The notes: generated from the sequence alone by a model not told the origin. Shown: positions 24,294 through 35,025, numbered from the stretch's first letter. The stretch is DNA of 64,000 bases from Ignavibacteriota bacterium (GCA_016218085.1 JACREY010000008.1:310001-374000); one strand, 5' to 3'. Made by a program: numbers and translations.

Positions 24294-25808
24294 CTATTTT
24301 ATCAAGACCAGCTTTCTTGAACCGGTCAGACCGCCTGCATCCAGCCGGCAGAAATAAATTCCGCTCGAAAATCCTGCTGCATACCACTCCACTTCATAAA
24401 TACCGGGTGCCTGCTTCCTGTTGACAAGTTCGTCAATCAACTTTCCTGAAATATCATAAATCTTTAAATGTACCAAACTGCTGCTCGTTAATTGATATTT
24501 TATTTTTGTTGCAGGATTAAAAGGATTCGGAAATGCTTCAAAAAGCCTGAATAATACCGGATTCTCCTTTGTCGAATTTTCTATGCCTGCTGCGAATCTG
24601 TACGGTAAATAATCAATTACTCCGAGATTTTGGATATCCGGCCTGTGCCATACATGCGCCTCTATGCTGTCCGCAATTGTTGTTCCCCAGAAATTATTTT
24701 CGGCTTTCAGTGTATCTGTTGTTGTTACATTATAATAAAAATCGAAAATACTGTCGTTGTGGCTGTTATTATAAATCTTGTTTAGCCCTACATCTGTGGT
24801 GTCAGAACTTGATAAATCACCGAAATTTGGTTTTGCTGAACTTTGCACTGTAACACCCCAGAGATTCCATCTTATCATATTTCTTGTGCATATAATATTT
24901 AGGGTTGAATTACCGTAAATATTAATTCCGCTGCCGCCCAGCATTGGCAACCCCTGCGCATTATTGCTGTCGATTATGTTATTGTTAATATATGCATTGA
25001 TATTTGCATTCTGAATGGCAATTCCGTACCTGTTTCTTTTAATTATATTGTTTTCAATAATCAAAGAGGGAATTGAACCGATGGGAAGAAATGAAATTCC
25101 GCCTGACATCGGATATAATCCTCTTATAGTATTATTCCTGATTATTACAGGACTTGTCGAAGCCGCACCGAGGTTAATCTGAGGATAGTTGCCGTTCTCC
25201 GTATCGTTTTCTAAAATAAGGTTGTCCGTTATAACGGGAGAGGAAGCAATGTTTGCGCCTGATACTATTGCTGCCCTCCTGTTCCTGAAAATTTTGCAGT
25301 GGGAAATTATCGGATTTGCTTTGAACAATGCTATTGCTCCGCTCTGCATGCCCGATGCATAATTGGTATTGAACCTGATAGTACAACTGTCGATTAATAT
25401 ATTGCAATTCAGCATATATATGCTGTTGCCGTATTCAAATATCAACTTCTTTAACACAGATGCACCGGATGTGGAATCAAGCCTTATTCCTATATGCTTG
25501 AAGTTTGTATCTGCCGCTGTGATTTTAGCGGAATCAACAGGGTTAATCAACAATGTTCCGAAAACATAAAGTATACTTAAATTTCCCATTTTAATTACTG
25601 AATTCTGATAAACCTTAATAGTATCAGACTGGGAAATAATTAACGTATCCTGTAAAAAGTAACTGCCCCCTGAATAAGTGAAATGTCCGGAAGAATTTGC
25701 CACTAAGCTGTCAAGATTCCAGTTTTTTCCTGTTCCGGGAGTAGAGTATGCCGCAAATGCCTGCTGTAAAGTCAATAAAAATGCAATTATGTAAACTAAT
25801 CTTTTCAT
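24294..25808 (-). CDS. Secreted beta-helix protein with T9SS sorting domain
   Basis: 504 residues from ATG 25808, which yields the signal peptide MKRLVYIIAFLLTLQQAFAA; the open frame extends to 25868 but adds only a basic AT-coded leader. The centre (about 70-400) has repeated short strands with N-rich turns (IIRNNTIRGL, IIENNIIKRNRYGIAI, YINNNIIDSN), a right-handed parallel beta-helix like pectate lyases or adhesins. The last about 80 residues (FPNPFNPATKIKYQL...VHLKIYDISGKLI...GIYFCRLDAGG..RKLVLIK) form the type IX secretion C-terminal domain. It should be exported and cell-attached. No enzymatic residues are recognised. Confidence 0.88.
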   Translation of the reverse strand: MKRLVYIIAFLLTLQQAFAAYSTPGTGKNWNLDSLVANSSGHFTYSGGSYFLQDTLIISQSDTIKVYQNSVIKMGNLSILYVFGTLLINPVDSAKITAADTNFKHIGIRLDSTSGASVLKKLIFEYGNSIYMLNCNILIDSCTIRFNTNYASGMQSGAIALFKANPIISHCKIFRNRRAAIVSGANIASSPVITDNLILENDTENGNYPQINLGAASTSPVIIRNNTIRGLYPMSGGISFLPIGSIPSLIIENNIIKRNRYGIAIQNANINAYINNNIIDSNNAQGLPMLGGSGINIYGNSTLNIICTRNMIRWNLWGVTVQSSAKPNFGDLSSSDTTDVGLNKIYNNSHNDSIFDFYYNVTTTDTLKAENNFWGTTIADSIEAHVWHRPDIQNLGVIDYLPYRFAAGIENSTKENPVLFRLFEAFPNPFNPATKIKYQLTSSSLVHLKIYDISGKLIDELVNRKQAPGIYEVEWYAAGFSSGIYFCRLDAGGLTGSRKLVLIK

Positions 25809-25907
25809 CACTAAATTAAGTAAATTTTTGAAGTTTTTTATAAATAATTTAATTGTTAATTTAATCAAAAATAGAATAATTAAAAATAAGAAATAAGACT
25901 AAACAAA

Positions 25908-27557
25908 ATGCAAATTCCATACAGTAAGCTTCCGGGTTTCAACGAATTTTTTAATGATTATATTTCGGATTTCAATTCTCTTAAAGATTTTTTTAATTAT
26001 AACTATTCCGACAAAGAGAATATCTTCAAATCCATTGTGGATAAAGAAGAAAATTATTCCGGCAGGAAATTGTTTTCACGCAGTGAACTTGCCGATATTC
26101 TGATGATTCAGAATAAATTCTTCAATGCTTCCGATGCTGCCATAAATAATATTGAACTTCTTAGAAATGATAATACCTTTGCCGTTGTCACAGGACAGCA
26201 GGCAGGCATACTGACGGGGAACTTATACACGATAGTGAAAGCTGTCAATTCATATCAGCTTGCACGTAAATTGTCAGCGGATTTTCCTGATTATAATTTC
26301 GTGCCCGTCTTCTGGCTTGAAGCCGATGACCACGATTTTCTCGAAATCAATAACATAAACGTATTTGACAGGGAAAATAAACTCGCAAAACTTGAGTATT
26401 TTCCTAACGGCATACCGCAGGAAAAGTACCTTGCTCCGGTTAATTCCGTTAACCTTGACGATTATATAGAAAAATTCAAAACCGATCTGAGCGATACATT
26501 ATTAAAAACTGATTTCAGCGAGTCTGTCTTCGATTTTATAAACCGCTCTTATAAGCCGGGCATTAGTTTTCCGATTGCATTTGCAAGGTTTTTGAATTAC
26601 CTGTTAGGAGAATTGGGTATTGTGTTTTGCAATCCTGCCGATAAGGAAATTAAAAAACTCCTGATTCCGGTATTCGAAAAAGAATTAAACACGTATCCTG
26701 AGACATGCGAAAGGGTTATCGAAACATCAGCAGTGATAGAGCAGAAATATGAACCTCAGGTAAAACCTCAGCCGATTAATGTATTCTATAACCATAACGG
26801 TCACAGGCATTTAATTGAACCCAGACCTGAGAATATTTTTGCACTTAAGAATTCAAGGCAGAAATTCGAAAAGCCGCAGTTGATAGAACAGCTTTATACT
26901 GCTCCTGAAAATTTCAGCGGAAATGTAATACTGCGCCCGATTTGTCAGGATTACTTGCTTCCTACCATTGCTTATGTTGCAGGTCCGTCTGAAATTGCAT
27001 ACTTCGGTCAGTTTAAAAGTGTATATAAATTCTATGAAGTTAATATGCCTGTTATCTACCCAAGGGTATCTGTAACTCTGCTGGAAAACAGGGTAAGCAA
27101 ATTCCTTGATTCTAACAGTCTTACAATTGAGGAGCTATTTGACGAGAAAAAAATTACTTCGAAGTTCATTAATAAAATAAATGAATTGAAGGTCGATGAT
27201 ATCTTTAATAACCTGAAAGATGAATTGAATGCGCTCTATTACAGTTTCGGTATCGATCTTGAGAAAATCGACAGGAACCTGTTAAATACATTCAGGAATA
27301 AAAATGAAAAGTATATTGAATCGCTTGACTTCCTAAGGGAAAAATTTCTGGAGTCCCAGATTCAGCAGAATGAAACTTCAATAAATAAACTGAAATCGGC
27401 AATTCAAAATGTCTTTCCGGATGAAGTTTTGCAGGAAAGATTCATAAATGTTGTTTACTATATAAATAAATATAGTACCCGTATTTTGCAGAAGATTGTT
27501 GAATCAATGGAAATAGATAATTTTAATCATCAGGTAATAGAAATATCATCACAATAA
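25908..27557 (+). CDS. bshC: Putative cysteine ligase BshC (bacillithiol synthesis)
   Basis: 549 residues, the family's usual length. BshC adds cysteine to glucosaminyl-malate, the last step to bacillithiol. Characteristic blocks are VVTGQQAGILTGNLYTIVKA (near 90-110), PVFWLEADDHDFLEIN with its acidic and His residues, and the late YVAGPSEIAYFGQ. A C-terminal coiled coil (about 440-540) is typical. BshA and BshB are not in the window. First gene of an apparent operon with a GT9 glycosyltransferase and an rRNA methyltransferase. Confidence 0.92.
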   Translation: MQIPYSKLPGFNEFFNDYISDFNSLKDFFNYNYSDKENIFKSIVDKEENYSGRKLFSRSELADILMIQNKFFNASDAAINNIELLRNDNTFAVVTGQQAGILTGNLYTIVKAVNSYQLARKLSADFPDYNFVPVFWLEADDHDFLEINNINVFDRENKLAKLEYFPNGIPQEKYLAPVNSVNLDDYIEKFKTDLSDTLLKTDFSESVFDFINRSYKPGISFPIAFARFLNYLLGELGIVFCNPADKEIKKLLIPVFEKELNTYPETCERVIETSAVIEQKYEPQVKPQPINVFYNHNGHRHLIEPRPENIFALKNSRQKFEKPQLIEQLYTAPENFSGNVILRPICQDYLLPTIAYVAGPSEIAYFGQFKSVYKFYEVNMPVIYPRVSVTLLENRVSKFLDSNSLTIEELFDEKKITSKFINKINELKVDDIFNNLKDELNALYYSFGIDLEKIDRNLLNTFRNKNEKYIESLDFLREKFLESQIQQNETSINKLKSAIQNVFPDEVLQERFINVVYYINKYSTRILQKIVESMEIDNFNHQVIEISSQ

Positions 27558-27558
27558 A

Positions 27559-28536
27559 TTGCCTGAAATTAAAAAAATACTTGTTATCCGCCTTTCTTCT
27601 TTTGGAGATATTGTACTGTCTTTTCCTTTTATATCTTCTCTGAAAAAATATTTTCCAGGAGCCGCTATTACTTATCTTACAAAAGATAAGTTCAAGCAAC
27701 TTTTGGAAATGAATAAAGATATTGGCAAAATACTCTCTTATAAGGATGAATCCATGCCCGGCTTGAGAAGACTTATAAAAGAGGAAAATTTCGACCTGAT
27801 TTTCGATATTCACAGGAATCTCCGTTCAGTATTTTCAACTGCATACCTGAAGCCGGAAATTATCAGATACAGGAAAGGAACACTTAAAAAGCTTTTACTG
27901 GTATTGTTTAAGTTAAATCTCATCAAGAATGTCGTTCCTGTTTACAGGAGATACCTGGTCGCTCTGCATAATGTCCATTTTATAAATGATTTTAATTTCG
28001 CACCGACCGGTTTAATTTTCGATAAAGAACCTTTGATTAAAGAACCCGCAGTATTGATTGCACCTTCATCTAAGCATTTTTCAAAGACACTCCCGAAAGA
28101 ATATTTTGCAGAAATAATAAAATGTATTAAAGGACATAAAATAATACTGACAGGGGATAATTCCGAAGCCGATAAATCAATTTGCGGTTTTCTCGAATCT
28201 TTATCTAAGAACACAATTAATTTATGCGGAAAAACTGATTTCAACTCTCTTGCAAACATTATTTATAACAGCAAACTGGTAATCTGTAATGACAGCGGGG
28301 TTCTTCATCTGGCAGAAGCGCTTAATAAAAAAATCATTGCCTTTTTCGGAAGCACTGTTAAGGAATTTGGTTTTTTCCCTCAATTGAGCAGTACTGTTGT
28401 TTTTGAAAACAATAATCTTAAATGCAGACCCTGCACTCATATCGGAAAAGATAAATGTCAGAAAAGACATTTTAAATGTATGAGGGATTTTAAAATGAAC
28501 GAAATTATAAATAAAATAAATGAAAATATTTCTTAA
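27559..28536 (+). CDS. Glycosyltransferase family 9 (heptosyltransferase-like)
   Basis: 325 residues from TTG 27559, one base after the bshC stop. The ADP-heptose transferase opening KKILVIRLSSFGDIVLSFPFI and the C-terminal nucleotide-sugar site ...VICNDSGVLHLAEALNKKIIAFFGST are conserved. The enzyme likely adds a heptose or similar sugar to lipid A-core. The end carries a Cys cluster (KCRPCTHIGKDKC..), also usual in GT9. Overlaps the next gene by 17 bp. A second GT9 is at 40389. Confidence 0.88.
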   Translation: MPEIKKILVIRLSSFGDIVLSFPFISSLKKYFPGAAITYLTKDKFKQLLEMNKDIGKILSYKDESMPGLRRLIKEENFDLIFDIHRNLRSVFSTAYLKPEIIRYRKGTLKKLLLVLFKLNLIKNVVPVYRRYLVALHNVHFINDFNFAPTGLIFDKEPLIKEPAVLIAPSSKHFSKTLPKEYFAEIIKCIKGHKIILTGDNSEADKSICGFLESLSKNTINLCGKTDFNSLANIIYNSKLVICNDSGVLHLAEALNKKIIAFFGSTVKEFGFFPQLSSTVVFENNNLKCRPCTHIGKDKCQKRHFKCMRDFKMNEIINKINENIS

Positions 28537-29698
28537 AAAAAATGAGGACAGAAGGCTTAATATCGGCCACCAGTGGATTTTCAGCAATGAAATCGAAAAA
28601 ACTGAAGGTGATTTGTCAAACGGGGATGTTGTTGAATTATTCGATTTCAGGGAGAAATTTCTCGGAATGGGCTTTTATAATAAAAATTCCCTTATAGCAT
28701 ACAGGCATCTGACGGATAAAAAGGAAATAATAAATAAGGAATTTGTCAGAAAAAGAATTTTAAATGCAAATAAACTGAGAACAAAAATAAATCCCCTGAG
28801 AAAATCTTTCAGGCTTGTAAACAGCGAAAGCGACTTCCTCCCCGGACTCATTATAGACAGGTTTGACGACAAATATTCAGTTCAGACATTCTCGTTCGGT
28901 ATCGACAGATTTTTAAGTGATATATCCGATATTCTTATTTCTGAATTCAATGCATCCCTTATTATAGAAAAAAACGACAATGATTTAAGAATCCTGGAAG
29001 GTCTGCCTAAACAGGAAAAAATTATTTACAATCAGAAGGGGACGGAAGATGTTTCTTTCGATACCGTAATTTATGATATTAAATATCATGTCGACCTTCT
29101 TAAAGGGCAGAAAACAGGATTCTATCTCGACCAGGTTGAAAATCATTTTGAACTGAGAAAATATATTGATGGCGACTCTAAAGTTCTTGACTTATTCTGC
29201 AATGAAGGTGGGTTCGCCCTTAATGCCGCATCTGCAGGAGCAAAAGAAATTACTGCTGTAGATTCATCACAGTATGCAATTGAACAGGCCTCACTTAATT
29301 CCGGAATGAATGAATTTGAAAATATATCCTTTGTTTGCTGTGATGTTTTCAAATATCTGAATTCACAGGATTCCGTAAAGCACATTTTCGACTTGGTTAT
29401 TCTCGATCCGCCTTCTTTTACTAAATCGAAAAAGAATGTAAATTCGGCAATCGAGGGATATATCGAACTGAATTCAAAGGCTATGAAACTAATCAAACCG
29501 GGCGGCATTCTCTTTACTTTTTCCTGCTCGCATCATATAGATGAAAAAACTTTCGAAAGCATAATTTCAAAAAGCGCTCTTACGGCAAAACGAAAAATCC
29601 AGGTAATCGGATTTAAGAACTGCTCTTATGACCATCCGGTTTTACCTCAGATGCCGGAAACAAAATACTTAAAATCCTATTTACTTAAAATTGTGTAG
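28520..29698 (+). CDS. Class I SAM-dependent rRNA methyltransferase (RlmI-like)
   Basis: 392 residues. An N-terminal PUA RNA-binding domain (about 1-75) is followed by a linker and a Rossmann methyltransferase domain. Motif I is LDLFCNEGGFALNAA (near 215-230), motif IV is LDPPSFTKSK, and TFSCSHH carries the catalytic Cys of m5C enzymes. E. coli RlmI makes m5C1962 in 23S rRNA with this architecture. It overlaps the upstream GT9 by 17 bp, so it is translationally coupled. The exact target base is inferred by family only. Confidence 0.88.
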   Translation: MKIFLKKNEDRRLNIGHQWIFSNEIEKTEGDLSNGDVVELFDFREKFLGMGFYNKNSLIAYRHLTDKKEIINKEFVRKRILNANKLRTKINPLRKSFRLVNSESDFLPGLIIDRFDDKYSVQTFSFGIDRFLSDISDILISEFNASLIIEKNDNDLRILEGLPKQEKIIYNQKGTEDVSFDTVIYDIKYHVDLLKGQKTGFYLDQVENHFELRKYIDGDSKVLDLFCNEGGFALNAASAGAKEITAVDSSQYAIEQASLNSGMNEFENISFVCCDVFKYLNSQDSVKHIFDLVILDPPSFTKSKKNVNSAIEGYIELNSKAMKLIKPGGILFTFSCSHHIDEKTFESIISKSALTAKRKIQVIGFKNCSYDHPVLPQMPETKYLKSYLLKIV

Positions 29699-29760
29699 AT
29701 GCTTGTTTTTTTTTACAATTTCTTAACACAAAATCATAATTATTTTTTCTATTTTGTTTG

Positions 29761-30723
29761 ATGTACTTATTCAGGAAAAAAGAAAATATTGAATTGAAAG
29801 AAATAAAAAGCAAAACTCATATAACCGATTTGCTTTTTGAAAAAACTACTTTATTATTTGCCTTATTAATCATATTTCTTGTTTTCTGGATAATCTATGA
29901 AATGTATAAAGACTCAGAAGCATCCAGGCAGATGTTCGGTTGGGGCTTTATTACTTCGCCGGAATGGGAACCGGTAAAGGAAAAATTCGGCGCTCTGACA
30001 TTTGTTTACGGTACTGTTGTCTCTTCTTTAATTGCTCTGGCAATAGCACTGCCCGTAAGTCTGGGAATTGCTGTATTTCTTTCAGAGCTTGCTCCTCAGA
30101 TAATAAAAACAACTTTGAGCTTCTTAATCGAAATTCTTGCCGCCATACCAAGCATAGTGTTCGGATTCTGGGGTATATTTGTACTAGCTCCGTTTATGAG
30201 AAATGTCGTTCAGCCTTTTCTTGAATCTGCTCTCGGCTTTATTCCCTTTTTCTCAGGCACTAAAATCGGCTTTGGACTTCTAACCTCAGGAATAGTTCTG
30301 GCTATTATGATTATTCCGATAATATCATCTATTTCACGTGATGTACTTAAAACAATTCCGCAGGCACAGCGCGAGGCCGCTTATGCTCTTGGTGCTACAA
30401 GATGGGAAGCAATAAAAATGGCTTTGCTTAACGCAAAGAGCGGTATACTCGGAGCTACAGTGCTTGGACTGGGAAGAGCAGTTGGGGAAACTATGGCTGT
30501 AACTATGGTAATCGGCAACAGGGCTCAGATAAAATTATCCTGGTTTGAACCTGCATATTCAATGGCTTCCGTTATAGCAAATGAATTTGCAGAAGCTTCG
30601 GGAAAACTTCATCTGAGCGCACTTATTGAAGTTGGATTGGTCTTATTCGCAGTAACGTTTGTCATTAACTCAATGGCCAGACTTTTAATTTACAGCACAA
30701 CTAAAAAAATGACCGTTAAATAA
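29761..30723 (+). CDS. pstC: Phosphate ABC transporter permease PstC
   Basis: 320 residues from ATG 29761 (a TTG just upstream is in frame but less likely). Six membrane helices; the ABC-permease EAA loop appears as EAAYALGATRWEAIKMAL (near 205-222). PstC and PstA form the channel for high-affinity phosphate import. It is followed after 4 bp by pstA and then pstB. A classical pstS and phoU do not flank the set; a PstS-like lipoprotein lies 2.6 kb beyond pstB. Confidence 0.93.
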   Translation: MYLFRKKENIELKEIKSKTHITDLLFEKTTLLFALLIIFLVFWIIYEMYKDSEASRQMFGWGFITSPEWEPVKEKFGALTFVYGTVVSSLIALAIALPVSLGIAVFLSELAPQIIKTTLSFLIEILAAIPSIVFGFWGIFVLAPFMRNVVQPFLESALGFIPFFSGTKIGFGLLTSGIVLAIMIIPIISSISRDVLKTIPQAQREAAYALGATRWEAIKMALLNAKSGILGATVLGLGRAVGETMAVTMVIGNRAQIKLSWFEPAYSMASVIANEFAEASGKLHLSALIEVGLVLFAVTFVINSMARLLIYSTTKKMTVK

Positions 30724-30727
30724 TAAT

Positions 30728-31600
30728 ATGGAAGCAGCAGAATTACTCGGAAATTCCGGAAATCTTAAGCGAAGAAAAGTGATTAATATAATAATGCTCA
30801 CCTTAAGCGTGATTTCCGCACTTGCCGCAATTATTCCATTAGTCTATATTTTCTTTTATACTGCTGCCGCTGGAATATCTTCCATAAATCTCGATTTCTT
30901 CACAGAACTGCCTAAACCTGTCGGCGAACCCGGCGGTGGTATTGCTAACGCAATAATCGGCTCAATTGAAATAGTCGGAATTGGAGCCGCTTTTGGTATT
31001 CCCGTTGGGCTGCTTGCCGGTATCTATGTCGCAGAATATTCGAAAACAATGGTCGCAAACCTTGTAAAATTTGTTACAGATGTATTGAGCGGAATTCCTT
31101 CTATTATTGTCGGTATTTTTGCTTACGGTGTCATTGTTTTGCAGTCTAAAAACTTTTCCGCTTTTGCCGGCGGATTTGCCCTCGGAATTCTTATGATTCC
31201 GACTGTAACCAGAATGACTGAGGAAATGCTTAAACTCGTTCCGCTGTCTCTGCGTGAAGCATCGCTTGCTCTCGGCATCCCAAGATGGAAAACAACTTTG
31301 CGGATAGTATTAAGAACCGCTTCCGGTGGAATCATTACAGGAATTTTACTTGCTATCGCTAGAGCAGCAGGGGAAACCGCCCCGCTTCTGTTTACCTCTT
31401 TCGGCAATAGCTTCTGGGCTGAATCGCTTGACAGTCCTACTGCTTCACTGCCGGTACAGATTTTTAATTATGCAATTTCACCGTATGAAGAATGGCACAA
31501 CAAGGCTTGGGCTGGTGCTTTTGTGCTTATTACACTTGTTTTTGTTATCAGCCTGATTGTCAGAATAATTACTAAAAATAAATTTCACCAGAGCGTCTAA
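30728..31600 (+). CDS. pstA: Phosphate ABC transporter permease PstA
   Basis: 290 residues with six predicted helices. PstA signatures include [19 protein letters not shown] (near 60-80) and the EAA-type loop [20 protein letters not shown]. Partner of PstC in the inner-membrane pore. It starts 4 bp after pstC and ends 2 bp before pstB, in the canonical C-A-B order. Confidence 0.94.
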   Translation: MEAAELLGNSGNLKRRKVINIIMLTLSVISALAAIIPLVYIFFYTAAAGISSINLDFFTELPKPVGEPGGGIANAIIGSIEIVGIGAAFGIPVGLLAGIYVAEYSKTMVANLVKFVTDVLSGIPSIIVGIFAYGVIVLQSKNFSAFAGGFALGILMIPTVTRMTEEMLKLVPLSLREASLALGIPRWKTTLRIVLRTASGGIITGILLAIARAAGETAPLLFTSFGNSFWAESLDSPTASLPVQIFNYAISPYEEWHNKAWAGAFVLITLVFVISLIVRIITKNKFHQSV

Positions 31601-31602
31601 TA

Positions 31603-32439
31603 ATGAACGAAGATATTACTGAAATAATAAAAGAACCCTTGAATATTGATACTGTTGCTGCACCGCATCATGTAAAACCGGAAAAATCTGTGATTGCTGT
31701 TGGGACTAAAAATCTCACTGTCTGGTTTAATGAAAGAAAAGGTATAGAAGATATTAATATAGATATTAAAAAAGATACTGTCACTGCAATCATAGGACCA
31801 TCGGGATGCGGCAAATCCACTTTTCTGCGGGCACTCAATTTTATGCACGACCTTACTCCGGGTGCAAGAGTTACGGGTGAACTTAATATACTTGGCAGAA
31901 ATATCAATGATTATAACGGGGTTGAAATCAGAAAAAAAGTAGGTATGGTCTTCCAGAAACCAAATCCTTTCCCCACTATGTCTATCTATGATAACGTTAT
32001 ATCAGGTTTGAAACTAAACGGAAGGTATAAGAAAGATTTTTATGATGAAACTGTTGAGTCAAGCCTGGTTCAGGCAGGACTCTGGAGCGAAGTAAAAGAC
32101 CGTCTTAAGGTTTCTGCTTATAACCTTTCAGGCGGACAACAACAGCGACTTTGCATCGCAAGAACTCTTGCTGTTAAACCCGAAATTATCTTAATGGATG
32201 AACCTACAAGTGCACTTGATCCGATTTCTACAGGCAGCATTGAAAATGCAATACACGATTTGAAAAAGAAATTCACAATAATTATCGTTACGCATAATAT
32301 GCAGCAGGCCGCCCGCGTAAGTGACCACACCGCTTATTTTTATTTGGGTAAACTCATCGAGCATTCCAAAACATCCACTGTTTTCACTAAACCTAAAGAA
32401 AAACTTACGGAAGAATACATCACAGGCAAATTCGGGTAA
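31603..32439 (+). CDS. pstB: Phosphate ABC transporter ATP-binding protein PstB
   Basis: 278 residues, with an N-terminal extension of about 30. Walker A is GPSGCGKST (near 66-74), the ABC signature LSGGQQQR and Walker [11 protein letters not shown] are intact, and the [15 protein letters not shown] block between them is diagnostic for PstB. It energises PstCA. Followed after 130 bp by an L,D-transpeptidase gene rather than phoU. Confidence 0.96.
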   Translation: MNEDITEIIKEPLNIDTVAAPHHVKPEKSVIAVGTKNLTVWFNERKGIEDINIDIKKDTVTAIIGPSGCGKSTFLRALNFMHDLTPGARVTGELNILGRNINDYNGVEIRKKVGMVFQKPNPFPTMSIYDNVISGLKLNGRYKKDFYDETVESSLVQAGLWSEVKDRLKVSAYNLSGGQQQRLCIARTLAVKPEIILMDEPTSALDPISTGSIENAIHDLKKKFTIIIVTHNMQQAARVSDHTAYFYLGKLIEHSKTSTVFTKPKEKLTEEYITGKFG

Positions 32440-32569
32440 TTTTTATATTTTTTTCACTTTTTCATCATTTTTAAATATCTTTAACCTCAATGTTAATTGA
32501 TAATTTTCCCTTCTCTTTTCATAGTCTTTTTCATATATTTTTGATATTTTATAGGATATAAAGCAAAAT

Positions 32570-33703
32570 TTGGAAAACGAAACCGAAATATTAAAAGATG
32601 ATTTGAGCCATCCTTCCGATGATAATTATTCGGAAATGCTTAATAATATGCCTGAACAAAAAAAAAGGGAAAAATTTTTTATTATATTTCCGGTTTTGAT
32701 ATCATTGATGCTGTTGGTGGGAATTCCTCAGAACCTGGAAAGCACAACCACTTCTGATAAAGGTTTCAGGGAAATAGGAAGTAGTTCGGAACATTCAGGT
32801 TTTTCAGTGAATATACTTTCGGAAACAGATTTGTCTATGGGAATTAAAGATACTGTTTATACGGATAAAGATACCTGGCTCGAACTGCGGATTGACCAGC
32901 AGATGCTTTACCAGCACTGGCGGGACGGAAGGGTAGTGAAATATCCTGTCTCCAGCGGAAACAAATATCTTGACAGGAGTATTGAATCAAGACCGGGACT
33001 TTTTGCAATCTTTGTTAAAGAAGAGCGCCATGAATCTTCACAGTATAATAATGCTGAAATGTACCACTTTATGCCTTTTAACCAGGGTATTGGTTTTCAT
33101 TCGCTTAATGGTACCGGATATTATGGCAATCTTGGCGTAAGACCTTCTTCTCACGGCTGCATCAGAATGAGACACGATGATGTTAAAAAATTATTCAAAG
33201 AATCTCCTCTGGGTACTATAGTTCTGGCGCACAGGGGATATTCAGCTAGAACAATTGGCTTTGCTCCAAAAGATTTTGAAAATAAAGAAGAATACTCGAC
33301 TGATGACTATAAAAAGATGCTTGCTGAAAACCTTGCAAATATACTTAACGGCGATTTCTATATGAAGGAAAGAAAGTTTTTCGTCATTGACCCATCAATA
33401 ATTCCACGCTCTGGAGTGTATATGGGATATGACAGAAAAATTCCGGAAAAACAGAAAATGAATAAAAGTACTTTTCTTTTCCTTAATAATTCTGACCTGC
33501 TTAGCATGAGGGAAAGAGTCGTTCATGTTAAAAACGATGGCTCGGACAACGAACTTGATGAAATTTTGCAGACTCTTGTTATTGACGAAAAAGACATAAA
33601 AAAAGAAGTTCAAACTGACTATTTTTCGGACGCGGAACTTATTAAAAAGTATTTCCATAATCCTATCGGCATTTTGCCCTACTTTCCGCCGAAAAAGGAT
33701 TAA
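32570..33703 (+). CDS. L,D-transpeptidase (YkuD domain)
   Basis: 377 residues from TTG 32570. A single membrane helix near 37-55 anchors it, then a YkuD domain about 100-225 has the catalytic signature H..(16)..SHGCIRM, with the nucleophilic Cys in SHGC. Such enzymes make 3-3 cross-links in peptidoglycan or attach lipoproteins. The last about 150 residues are unassigned. It starts with a non-ATG codon and follows pstB by 130 bp; a shared transcript is possible but unproven. Confidence 0.85.
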   Translation: MENETEILKDDLSHPSDDNYSEMLNNMPEQKKREKFFIIFPVLISLMLLVGIPQNLESTTTSDKGFREIGSSSEHSGFSVNILSETDLSMGIKDTVYTDKDTWLELRIDQQMLYQHWRDGRVVKYPVSSGNKYLDRSIESRPGLFAIFVKEERHESSQYNNAEMYHFMPFNQGIGFHSLNGTGYYGNLGVRPSSHGCIRMRHDDVKKLFKESPLGTIVLAHRGYSARTIGFAPKDFENKEEYSTDDYKKMLAENLANILNGDFYMKERKFFVIDPSIIPRSGVYMGYDRKIPEKQKMNKSTFLFLNNSDLLSMRERVVHVKNDGSDNELDEILQTLVIDEKDIKKEVQTDYFSDAELIKKYFHNPIGILPYFPPKKD

Positions 33704-33836
33704 ATGCATAAAAAAATAAATATTATATGAATTTTAAAATGCATATATTTACTGGACTTTTTGCGGAACAAAAATGAACCGTGTAAGTTTAAAAATTAGA
33801 GAATAATTATAAAATTATAAATTAGTGGAGGTTGAA

Positions 33837-34724
33837 ATGTCAACTCAAAACAAATCGGATTTTAACAATTACGTAGAGCCCATTGAAACGAAAATGGAAT
33901 ACGGACTTCCCGAACTGAAGAAAGTATACAGAAAATTCCTTTCAAGGGGTTTGGTAATTGCTATCATCTTACACGCATTCTTTATCTCACTCTACTGCCT
34001 CTCGCTTTATCTTGAAGCTCAGGCAGAAAAAAACCTGCAGATAAAGAGAGATATAGAACTTAAAGACATACAGTCGCAGGAATCAAATGACAGCGAGGAA
34101 GATCAGGCTCCGCCTCCTGAAGTTGAGCCCCAGAAAATCGAAGCTCTGAAAGACCTGGCAGCTCTTACTCCTGAGCCCGTTGCTAAAGAAAAAGCGGATC
34201 TGGAAACTATTAAAAAAGTTGAAGAGACTGAAAAAATTAAAGCCTTCGTTTCTTCTGAAGGTAGCGAAAACTTCGACCCGACTAAGGAATCAGGAAAAAT
34301 AAAAGTTGAAGAAAAGAAAGTTGAAGAAAAGATAAAAAAAGAAGAAACAAAGGATACCAAAACCAAAACATATCAGCAGTTTGAAGTGGATAAAGCTCCT
34401 GTTGCTGTAAACTTAGCTCAGGTTCAGGGCTCTATGAGATATCCTGAAATTGCACGCTCAAGCGGAATCGAAGGAAAAGTTACTGTTAAAGTTCTTGTTG
34501 GTCCCGATGGTTCAGTTGTTCAGGTAGGCGGTTTCAGCGGACCTGATGTGTTCAGGGAAGAAGTTAGCTCAAAAGTAATGAACCTTCAGTTTACTCCCGC
34601 TCTTCAGCAGGGACAGCCCGTAAGATGCTGGGTAAGTGTACCGTTCAACTTCAAGTTAAGCGGTAAGTTCAAAAAAGAAGATACCGAGGAAAAGAAGGAA
34701 GAAAAGAAAGAAGAAGGAAAATAA
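33837..34724 (+). CDS. tonB: Energy transducer TonB
   Basis: 295 residues from ATG 33837, chosen because GGAGG (33827-33831) is well spaced before it; the frame opens at GTG 33825. A membrane helix lies near 36-57. The Glu/Lys/Pro-rich periplasmic spacer (about 65-180) includes EEDQAPPPEVEPQ. The C-terminal TonB domain (GSMRYPEIARSSGIEGKVTVKVLV...) spans about 195-285, and a KEEK tail follows. It couples the proton-motive force to outer-membrane receptors together with ExbB and ExbD, which are absent from this window. Confidence 0.93.
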   Translation: MSTQNKSDFNNYVEPIETKMEYGLPELKKVYRKFLSRGLVIAIILHAFFISLYCLSLYLEAQAEKNLQIKRDIELKDIQSQESNDSEEDQAPPPEVEPQKIEALKDLAALTPEPVAKEKADLETIKKVEETEKIKAFVSSEGSENFDPTKESGKIKVEEKKVEEKIKKEETKDTKTKTYQQFEVDKAPVAVNLAQVQGSMRYPEIARSSGIEGKVTVKVLVGPDGSVVQVGGFSGPDVFREEVSSKVMNLQFTPALQQGQPVRCWVSVPFNFKLSGKFKKEDTEEKKEEKKEEGK

Positions 34725-34736
34725 CTTATTTTCCTG

Positions 34737-34979
34737 ATGAGCCCGGTAATTATAATAAATATTTTTACTTCGGTTGTTGTGTTCATGGTTGGACTTGTGA
34801 TGATTTTAGGCTTGATACCCAATATACCGACTCAGACAAGAGTGATTTTTGGAATAATATTCATGAGCTACGGGGTATTCAGATTCCTGAATGTGCAGAC
34901 AAAACTGAGAATGAAAAAGCAGGAAGAGAAAAGAATGAAGATGGAAAAAGACCTGGAAGAACTGATACACAAAAAATAG
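34737..34979 (+). CDS. Small two-helix membrane protein
   Basis: 80 residues: helix one near 5-25 (IIINIFTSVVVFMVGLVMILGLI), helix two near 33-50, and a charged tail of K/E/R (MKKQEEKRMKMEKDLEE) to the end. Function unknown. It sits 12 bp after tonB and is followed by a terminator before the PstS-like gene. It may be a Bacteroidota-type companion of the TonB system, but nothing in the sequence proves this. Confidence 0.7.
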   Translation: MSPVIIINIFTSVVVFMVGLVMILGLIPNIPTQTRVIFGIIFMSYGVFRFLNVQTKLRMKKQEEKRMKMEKDLEELIHKK

Positions 34980-35025
34980 ATATCTTAATTGCAGACAGGA
35001 GTTCATCAGAATTTTACTTAAAATC